Shown: piece by piece, positions 1 to 4,227 of the stretch
Numbering within the stretch: the first letter of the stretch is position 1
How the letters are laid out: the number at the start of each line of letters is the position of its first letter
Assembly: GCA_025963815.1 (NCBI GenBank)
Contig: JAOQAA010000508.1
Span: 1-6,623, forward strand
Source: Capsulimonas sp.
GTDB lineage: Bacteria > Armatimonadota > Armatimonadia > Armatimonadales > Capsulimonadaceae
DNA length: 6,623 bases
Direction of reading: 5' to 3'
Notes under the pieces: model-generated
The model's database searches: none
Seen by the model: the letters and a program-made list of their open reading frames with translations, nothing else
Told to the model about the DNA's origin: nothing
Translations under genes and position numbers: made by a program

Positions 1-821
1 ACGTGTCCAAACGGAAAGCCTATCACGGTCGGCTTGCCGAAAGGCTCTAAAATGTCTCCCCAGATTTGGCGCATCGAGAGGGTCTCCGAGTCATCCGTGT
101 CCGTCGCTTCGCCGACAATAAACCCTGCGGCGGTTTCTAAAATGCCTGCTTCGCGCAGATGCACGAGATCGCGCTCGATCCCCCAGGGCTTTTCCCCAAT
201 ATCCTCAATCAAAAGAAGTTTGCCAGCGGCATCGATCTGATACGGCGTGCCGAGCGTAGCGCGCACCAGAGACAGGCAGCCGCCGCACAGCGCTCCCTCG
301 GCGATGCCCGGAACGAGCGTTTCGGCTCTTGGGCCGGGAACGAGACCGGCGGGCTCAGGGGATTGCAATAAGGCGAGCAGCCATTGCAGCAGCGGCTCTG
401 GGGTGCGCAGCGCAAGCTCGAACACCATCTGCCCGTGGATCGCGGGAACGTGAGCGCGCTGGGTCAATGGGATTTGCAGAGATGTGATATCCGAGTAGCC
501 GACGACAAGCTTGGGGGGCAGCGCGGCGAGAGCGAACCAATCGAGATGCGGCCAGAGGCGCAGGGAGGCGGAGCCGCCCCGGGCGCACCAGACGACATCG
601 ATCTCCGGATCAGCGTAGGCGGCCATGAAATCGGCGGCCCTGGCTTCGTCAATTCCAGCCACGTGTCCATGACGGTCTAAAGCGTGCGGCATAAGCCTTG
701 GCCGCGCGCCATGCGCTTCCAGCACAGCCATCCCCTTTTCGAGTCCCTCGGCGTCCGAAGGGCTCGCGGGGCTGACAACGCCAATCACGCCGTCCGGCGG
801 CAATGGTCGCGGCTTGCGCAA
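1..821 (-). CDS. ldcA: LD-carboxypeptidase, peptidase family S66 (3' end cut by window edge)
   Basis: This is a cytoplasmic serine peptidase that removes the terminal D-Ala from murein tetrapeptides during peptidoglycan recycling; the related MccF branch of S66 cleaves microcin C-like compounds. The visible 273 codons show the S66 pattern: GVIGVVSPAS near residues 11-20, a WCARGG stretch at 78-83, nucleophile Ser110 in VVGYSDITSL, Glu206 in LLLIEDIGE, and GFPFGH at 268-273, whose His273 is the last complete codon in the window. The Ser/Glu/His order and the Glu-His spacing match S66 enzymes. Family members run to about 300 residues, so roughly 30 are missing. The start is TTG at 821; AAGGGG lies 6 nt upstream, and the only in-frame codon blocking extension is the stop of the preceding gene. 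It follows the acetyltransferase by 15 nt and is probably cotranscribed. Family assignment is firm; LdcA versus MccF specificity is not decided. Confidence 0.9.
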   Translation of the reverse strand, partial: MRKPRPLPPDGVIGVVSPASPSDAEGLEKGMAVLEAHGARPRLMPHALDRHGHVAGIDEARAADFMAAYADPEIDVVWCARGGSASLRLWPHLDWFALAALPPKLVVGYSDITSLQIPLTQRAHVPAIHGQMVFELALRTPEPLLQWLLALLQSPEPAGLVPGPRAETLVPGIAEGALCGGCLSLVRATLGTPYQIDAAGKLLLIEDIGEKPWGIERDLVHLREAGILETAAGFIVGEATDTDDSETLSMRQIWGDILEPFGKPTVIGFPFGH

Positions 822-827
822 TATATT

Positions 828-833
828 CCCCTT
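828..833 (-). promoter_or_regulatory. Ribosome binding site deciding a TTG start
   Basis: AAGGGG on the minus strand sits 6 nt before the TTG at 821. It supports this non-ATG start for the S66 peptidase. The next in-frame start-like codon upstream is blocked by the TAA that ends the acetyltransferase. Confidence 0.6.
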
Positions 834-836
834 GCC

Positions 837-1703
837 TTAAATCCCCTCCCCAGCCACGTTTTCTCGGTGGGTGGGAATGATCGTGTCGGCGTTCAGCATT
901 TCTTCGAACTCATCGGCAAGGCTCTTCTCACGAACGCTGTTTTGCAGACGCGTGAGGATTCTCTCTGGGTGCAGGTCTTCCTCGGCCGTCTCAATACGAC
1001 ACTTCAAATCTTCGATCTCGTGCAGGGCGCGGCGAATGATCTCGCCCATCGGGTCCGCGTTGCCGAGCGCCTGATCCATGACCTGCGCGGTGGATCGCTC
1101 CGAAATATGCATTCCATCCTGGATCAGAATGCGGCCAGGAACGCCGACGACACTGGTCTCCGGCGGCACATCGCGCGTCACCACGGCGTTGGCGCCGATA
1201 CGCGCTCCGTCGCCCACGGTAATATTCCCCAGAACCTTCGCCCCCATCCCAAGCAGGACGTTGTTGCCGATGGTGGGATGGCGCTTGGTCTTCTCCAGCG
1301 ACGTTCCGCCGAGCGTGACCTGATGATACATCAGCACATCGTCGCCGACCACCGCCGTTTCACCGATCACGACGCCCGCGCCGTGATCGATAAAGAACCG
1401 CTTGCCGATCGTCGCGCCCGGATGGATCTCGATATTGGTGAGAAAGCGGCTCCATTGCGAAATGGCGCGCGCCGGAAACCGCCAGCCCTTTTTGTAGAGC
1501 CGATGCGAGATCCGGTGATAAAAAATCGCCCAGAAACCGGCGTAAGTCAAAACCTCGGCCAGCGACGTCGCCGCCGGGTCCTTCAAACGAATAGTTTGGA
1601 TGTCTTCACGAAGATGACGAAACACGTCTTTGATGCTCCCATTCACACTCATAACTCGCAAAACCGATCGATAGTTCCATGGAAACATCGAGGCGTAAAT
1701 CAC
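837..1703 (-). CDS. cysE: Serine O-acetyltransferase (EpsC/CysE type)
   Basis: The enzyme acetylates L-serine with acetyl-CoA to give O-acetylserine, the substrate of cysteine synthase, in the cytoplasm. Numbering from the GTG, residues 27-90 form the short helical N-domain (DPAATSLAEVLTYAG, FYHRISHRLY). Residues 90-197 form the left-handed beta-helix with IEIHPGATIG, catalytic Asp106-His107 in FFIDHGAGVVIGETAV, LGGT at 131-134, His142 in KRHPTIG, and VVGVPGRI at 185-192. It closely resembles the Bacillus-type short SAT. A helical, acidic extension of about 90 residues follows and ends in GEGI, much like the GDGI tail by which E. coli CysE docks into CysK. The start is uncertain: GTG 1703 overlaps the upstream stop (GTGA), suggesting coupling, while ATG 1652 fits family length better; neither has a good Shine-Dalgarno. 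It lies between the HxlR regulator and the peptidase in one likely operon. Confidence 0.93.
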   Translation of the reverse strand: MIYASMFPWNYRSVLRVMSVNGSIKDVFRHLREDIQTIRLKDPAATSLAEVLTYAGFWAIFYHRISHRLYKKGWRFPARAISQWSRFLTNIEIHPGATIGKRFFIDHGAGVVIGETAVVGDDVLMYHQVTLGGTSLEKTKRHPTIGNNVLLGMGAKVLGNITVGDGARIGANAVVTRDVPPETSVVGVPGRILIQDGMHISERSTAQVMDQALGNADPMGEIIRRALHEIEDLKCRIETAEEDLHPERILTRLQNSVREKSLADEFEEMLNADTIIPTHRENVAGEGI

Positions 1704-2122
1704 GGATGGGTTTCACCATCCGGCGCGGCGTCTCCTCCTGAAAGAAGATAGGAGTGTTCACGCGCCCACACCATCACTGCTTTGAAAACAGGCTTCAGAT
1801 CCCTCGCGGCATCCGTCATTTCATACTCCACCCGCGGCGGCACCTCCGCATAGGGAGTACGCTTGACAAGGCCATGCGCTTCCAACTCACGCAGCTGGGT
1901 TGTCAGCATGTGCTGAGTAATACCCGGCAGTGCGCGCCTGAGTTCACCAAAACGAAGGACGCCGCCAGATAGCATCCACAAGATTTCTACCTTCCACCTT
2001 CCGGTGAGCATTTGCAAGGACTGTACGAAAGCATCACGATCCTCTGAACTCACCGGATACGGCGTCATTTTATGGCAATTCCGAAAAAATTCCTTATTTT
2101 CTTCATTAGTATGATTTTTCAT
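1700..2122 (-). CDS. HxlR-family winged-helix transcriptional regulator
   Basis: This is a small DNA-binding regulator of the HxlR (MarR-like winged helix) family, 140 residues. The family signature is clear: LTGRWKVEILWMLSGG (39-54), RFGELRRALPGITQHMLTTQLRELEAHGLVKR in pieces across 57-88 (recognition helix and LRELE), then YAEVPPRVEYEMTDAARDLKPV for the wing and dimer helix, and W119 near the end. The only cysteine is Cys16, ahead of the winged helix; several HxlR members (YodB, HypR, QorR) sense thiol stress through an N-terminal Cys, but that role here is inference. ATG 2122 has no visible Shine-Dalgarno and its first 18 codons are unusually AT-rich, so Met19 (2068) is an alternative start; it would remove Cys16. 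It is the first gene of the leftward operon, diverges from the secreted-protein gene, and its stop overlaps the next GTG. Confidence 0.9.
   Translation of the reverse strand: MKNHTNEENKEFFRNCHKMTPYPVSSEDRDAFVQSLQMLTGRWKVEILWMLSGGVLRFGELRRALPGITQHMLTTQLRELEAHGLVKRTPYAEVPPRVEYEMTDAARDLKPVFKAVMVWAREHSYLLSGGDAAPDGETHP
1703..1722 (-). other. Perfect 7-bp hairpin at the regulator/acetyltransferase junction
   Basis: CGGATGG and CCATCCG pair across a 6-nt loop, so the last codons of the HxlR gene and the first base of the overlapping GTG lie in the stem. No U-run follows, so it is not an intrinsic terminator. It could hide the GTG until ribosomes finishing the regulator open it, but chance is also possible for a stem this short. 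Confidence 0.3.
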
Positions 2123-2238
2123 ATTAGGTATAGATTTTCATTCTACTTGTTAAATTTCATGCAACACGGTAGTGTAGCACAAATAGCGATAACCGATCCA
2201 TAGCTAATAGTAGAATTCGCATGACCAGGAGACACTTC
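2123..2238. promoter_or_regulatory. Divergent intergenic region, probable back-to-back promoters
   Basis: This AT-rich spacer separates the leftward HxlR operon from the rightward secreted-protein gene, so it should hold promoters for both and is the natural place for HxlR binding. Only weak matches are visible. Rightward, TTGTTA (2147-2152) is followed after 17 nt by TAGTGT (2170-2175). Leftward, TTAACA (2153-2148) lies 15 nt before TATACC (2132-2127). I could not find a convincing operator palindrome. Confidence 0.35.
2227..2231 (+). promoter_or_regulatory. Ribosome binding site that favours ATG 2239 over ATG 2221
   Basis: AGGAG lies 7 nt before ATG 2239 and is inside the six extra codons that would be added by ATG 2221, which has no such site. 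The second Met is therefore the preferred start. Confidence 0.6.
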
Positions 2239-2880
2239 ATGACGACGCAAACTCAGTATTTCTTCGTATCCACCCTGCTGCTTTTGGAGACGCTGGCGCT
2301 GCCCGCCTTCGCACAGACGTCCGCGCCGGCAAATTCGAATGTAACGATTGCGACGCCAGACAGCCAGCCCGCCGCCGATCCGCCCGCTCGCAAGCGCGGG
2401 TTTCAAATCCCCCCAATCGGCGTCAATGTCCATGCATTCATGCCGTCTGACAGTAAAACACGGAACAGATTTGGGAACTCGTGGATCACGGTCGGACCGG
2501 GAATCGGCAAGATCGACAGACCTTCCGCAGCCGGACGTTTGGCATTCGACTTTAGTATGACATCGAAGGAGTCAGGCGACGATCATGTCTTCTTCGCCCC
2601 GGTCGGAATATCGTACCGAAAGGCCATGAATCCGTTAGGCGTGACTAACGACAGCCCATTCATTCCCTACTATGGGTTTTCGGCGGACCTCGTCGCCGTG
2701 GACATGCATACGAAGGAAGAGAATATCGATTCCGGCTTGCGCATGACAGCGGGCGGGTCCATCGTTCTCGGAACGACTCTCGGCAAGAGCGGCTTTGTGG
2801 AGGGAAAATATATCGCGATGGGCAAAGTCCAGGGATACAACCTCTCTGGCTTTAATCTGACCCTTGGTATTCGCTTCTAA
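2239..2880 (+). CDS. Secreted protein of unknown function, probable outer-membrane beta-barrel
   Basis: I do not recognise a named family. From ATG 2239 the product has 213 residues. Residues 1-25 form a type I signal peptide: a hydrophobic run STLLLLETLALP and an AFA cleavage site before Gln26. A Pro/Ala-rich linker covers about 26-52. The mature part shows alternating polar/hydrophobic segments with Gly and aromatic residues (IPPIGVNVHAF at 57-67, FGNSWITVGPGIG at 78-90, FIPYYGFSADLVAVDM at 141-156, GFVEGKYIAMGKV at 185-197). It ends GFNLTLGIRF, a C-terminal strand with terminal Phe typical of outer-membrane barrels. At about 160 residues it could make a small 8-strand barrel. It stands alone between a divergent regulator and a TetR gene that has its own promoter; control by the HxlR regulator is possible. 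The barrel call is inference from composition; a periplasmic beta protein is the alternative. Confidence 0.75.
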   Translation: MTTQTQYFFVSTLLLLETLALPAFAQTSAPANSNVTIATPDSQPAADPPARKRGFQIPPIGVNVHAFMPSDSKTRNRFGNSWITVGPGIGKIDRPSAAGRLAFDFSMTSKESGDDHVFFAPVGISYRKAMNPLGVTNDSPFIPYYGFSADLVAVDMHTKEENIDSGLRMTAGGSIVLGTTLGKSGFVEGKYIAMGKVQGYNLSGFNLTLGIRF

Positions 2881-2970
2881 AATTCCCGGGGCGCATTTTT
2901 CATAAATTATTCACGTCATGGCGACATAGTGTGTGTCAGCTTCCGTATGGAGACGAAAGCCTTGAATTCC

Positions 2971-2988
2971 CAATCAACTGCTTGACAA
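2971..2988. promoter_or_regulatory. Probable TetR operator O1 (imperfect copy)
   Basis: CAATCAACTGCTTGACAA matches operator O2 at 14 of 18 positions, with a perfect left half-site and a partial right half-site. It covers the -35 hexamer of the TetR promoter. Its centre is 41 bp from that of O2, about four helical turns, so two dimers would sit on the same DNA face. Confidence 0.6.
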
Positions 2989-3011
2989 GCAGCCGGCAAA
3001 AAAGATATAGT
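2982..3011 (+). promoter_or_regulatory. Sigma70-type promoter of the TetR gene
   Basis: A consensus -35 TTGACA (2982-2987) is separated by 18 nt, including an A-run, from a -10 TATAGT (3006-3011). Transcription would begin near 3017-3019, inside operator O2, giving a leader of only about 20 nt. Confidence 0.7.
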
Positions 3012-3029
3012 CAATCAATTGCTTGATTG
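3012..3029. promoter_or_regulatory. Probable TetR operator O2 (perfect inverted repeat)
   Basis: CAATCAA-TTGC-TTGATTG is a perfect 7-bp inverted repeat with a 4-bp spacer. It lies between the -10 box and the ribosome binding site GGAG (3029-3032) of the TetR gene, over the expected transcription start. This is the typical layout for autorepression by a TetR-family dimer. Confidence 0.7.
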
Positions 3030-3038
3030 GAGTAGAAG

Positions 3039-3665
3039 ATGCTGGATGAATGCTCGTGCTTAAAGGCGGCGTCTCAGGAATCGCGCGGCGATAAGCGCCG
3101 CCGTGAGCTGGTGAGCGCTGCATACCGCTTGATCGAGGAAAAGGGATTTGAGGGGCTGCGCGTGCGTGACGTAGCCGCCGCCGCCGGTGTGAATATTGCA
3201 ACGCTGCACTACTATTTCCCGGATAAGGAAGACCTCATTCGAGGCGTCATCGAGCATATCGTGCAGGAGTTCATTTCCGACAACGCGCCCATCGTCCACA
3301 ATACGCAAATGAGCGCGGCGGATCAGATGCAGGCGGTGATCGCCAATCTTGAGAACAGAGTGCGGGACCATGCGGGGATGTGCGTCGTTCTTAACGAGAT
3401 CACCAGCCGCGCCCACCGCGACGCCTCGATCCATGAGACGCTGGTGGAGATGGAAGCCGGATGGCGAGCGCATCTGAGCGCCTTGATCGCCGCCGGCCAC
3501 GCAGATGGAAGCATTCCGCCAAGCACGGATGCGGCGGTCACGGCGTCCGTTTTAACGGCGATGATCCGAGGCCTGATCATTCAAGCCGTCTACCGTTTGG
3601 ACAAGCCGGATTTTCAGACGATTGCGAAGCTTGTACGCGACTGGATTGGCGGGACGCGAAAATAA
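3039..3665 (+). CDS. TetR/AcrR-family transcriptional regulator
   Basis: The product is a 208-residue cytoplasmic repressor that should bind DNA as a dimer and release it on binding a small ligand. The N-terminal helix-turn-helix is textbook TetR: RRRELVSAAYRLIEEKGFEG (20-39), VRDVAAAAGVNIATLHYYF (42-60), then PDKEDLIRGVIEHI. Residues 75-205 form the helical ligand and dimer domain, with no motif that identifies the ligand. ATG 3039 is the start: GGAG is 6 nt upstream and a strong promoter with two operator-like repeats lies just before, so autoregulation is likely. No intact gene follows as a clear target. Instead, a fragment resembling a DUF1772 membrane protein begins at once after the stop, and DUF1772 proteins are plausible partners of TetR regulators. 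The regulator may thus be an orphan, or may act on the efflux operon downstream, although no further copy of the operator was seen there. Confidence 0.93.
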   Translation: MLDECSCLKAASQESRGDKRRRELVSAAYRLIEEKGFEGLRVRDVAAAAGVNIATLHYYFPDKEDLIRGVIEHIVQEFISDNAPIVHNTQMSAADQMQAVIANLENRVRDHAGMCVVLNEITSRAHRDASIHETLVEMEAGWRAHLSALIAAGHADGSIPPSTDAAVTASVLTAMIRGLIIQAVYRLDKPDFQTIAKLVRDWIGGTRK

Positions 3666-3805
3666 TTGAGGAGCGCTGGACTGCTTCGACACTGCCCGAA
3701 AACTGGCGGCAGCTTCGCGATCGCTGGGGCGCGTTCCATATTGCCCGGATCGTTCCGTCGTTTCTAGGTCTTGTCCTGCTCCTAATCGCAGCAATCGGTT
3801 ATTAA
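3665..3805 (+). pseudogene. 3' remnant of a DUF1772 (anthrone oxygenase-like) membrane protein gene
   Basis: Directly behind the TetR stop, 46 codons read openly to TAA at 3803. They contain LPENWRQLRDRWGAFHIARI followed by a hydrophobic helix (VPSFLGLVLLLIAAIGY) that ends the protein. The W...H..R pattern before a final membrane helix is how many DUF1772 proteins end. No ATG, GTG or TTG occurs in this frame; the only initiator-like codon is ATT 3665, and upstream the frame is just an overlap with the TetR gene. I infer that a gene of about 150 codons, probably once controlled by the TetR protein, lost its 5' part by a deletion ending at the TetR stop. The family match is from memory of the pattern, not a search; a small single-helix membrane peptide started at a rare codon is the alternative. 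Confidence 0.5.
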
Positions 3806-3858
3806 TATGTAAGCTTCCTAGCAGCTTAGATGGCGCGAAGATTTATTTTTCATATCCA

Positions 3859-3887
3859 TTGACAGAGTGTCATCCTTTGATCATAAT
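3859..3887 (+). promoter_or_regulatory. Sigma70-type promoter of the AbrB-TolC-adaptor operon
   Basis: TTGACA (3859-3864), a 17-nt spacer and CATAAT (3882-3887) give a near-consensus promoter in an AT-rich gap. Transcription would start near 3894, leaving a leader of about 50 nt before ATG 3946. It is the only strong promoter seen ahead of the efflux genes. Confidence 0.65.
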
Positions 3888-3945
3888 ACTATTCAGAAGT
3901 GTGTGATTTGTATGATTTTAGCGTCCAAGGATGAAATTTTGTATT

Positions 3946-4227
3946 ATGAGCGATGAAAAGAGAAGGAAAGCGCACCGATTCGAAGAGCACTTTTACGGCT
4001 CCGCCACGGTCGGCGAGCGCGGCCAGATTGTTATACCGGCCGATGCGCGCAAAAGATTTCAGATTGAAACTGGCGATAAATTATTGATAATGGGCACTCC
4101 GGACGATAAAGGTCTGGTGCTCTGCAAGATCGACGATATCCGAGAGTTTATGACGATGTTTTTGGAGGGGCTCCAGAACATCGAAAAAGAATCGCACGAA
4201 AGCCCCCTAGAGGAGAAGGCCCCTTGA
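3946..4227 (+). CDS. AbrB/SpoVT-type (AbrB/MazE/MraZ-like) DNA-binding regulator
   Basis: This 93-residue protein contains one swapped-hairpin AbrB domain at about residues 19-65: SATVGERGQIVIPADARKRF, then IETGDKLLIMG and a short strand VLCKIDD. Such proteins dimerise and bind DNA as transition-state regulators or as antitoxins. No toxin gene is adjacent; the next gene is the TolC channel, so a local regulator of efflux is the better reading. A charged helical tail (66-93) follows and may help assembly. The start is uncertain. ATG 3946 gives a charged MSDEKRRK start with AAGGA 14 nt upstream, rather far. ATG 3931 adds MKFCI but has AAGG touching the codon, with no room for a ribosome. The stop TGA overlaps the TolC TTG (TTGA), and AGGAG inside its last codons serves the next gene, so translation is coupled. 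Confidence 0.88.
   Translation: MSDEKRRKAHRFEEHFYGSATVGERGQIVIPADARKRFQIETGDKLLIMGTPDDKGLVLCKIDDIREFMTMFLEGLQNIEKESHESPLEEKAP
4211..4215 (+). promoter_or_regulatory. Ribosome binding site deciding the TTG start of the TolC gene
   Basis: AGGAG within the end of the AbrB-type gene lies 8 nt before TTG 4224. The nearest ATG (4239) has no suitably spaced site, so the TTG start that overlaps the upstream stop is preferred. Confidence 0.6.

Noticed and set aside
684..1751. A long open frame of 355 codons on the plus strand
   Set aside because: It lies antisense to the serine acetyltransferase, whose catalytic motifs are unmistakable; its translation is Arg/His-rich with no recognisable domain.
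2881..2970. Gap between the secreted-protein gene and the TetR control region, searched for a terminator or small gene
   Set aside because: Only a short CCCGGG palindrome and a T-run at 2897-2901 are present; no stable stem directly before the T-run and no credible ORF.
3060..3580. Minus-strand open frames opposite the TetR gene
   Set aside because: These are shadows of the TetR coding frame, which has promoter, ribosome site and family motifs.
3810..3828. Hairpin TAAGCT-N7-AGCTTA with a T-rich run about 12 nt later, considered as a terminator after the TetR gene
   Set aside because: The 6-bp stem is AT-rich and the T-run (3841-3850) is not adjacent to it, so it does not meet the usual form of an intrinsic terminator.
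3946..4227. AbrB-type protein as an antitoxin of a toxin-antitoxin pair
   Set aside because: The gene on its 3' side is the TolC channel and on its 5' side a gene remnant; no PIN or MazF-like toxin is nearby in the window.
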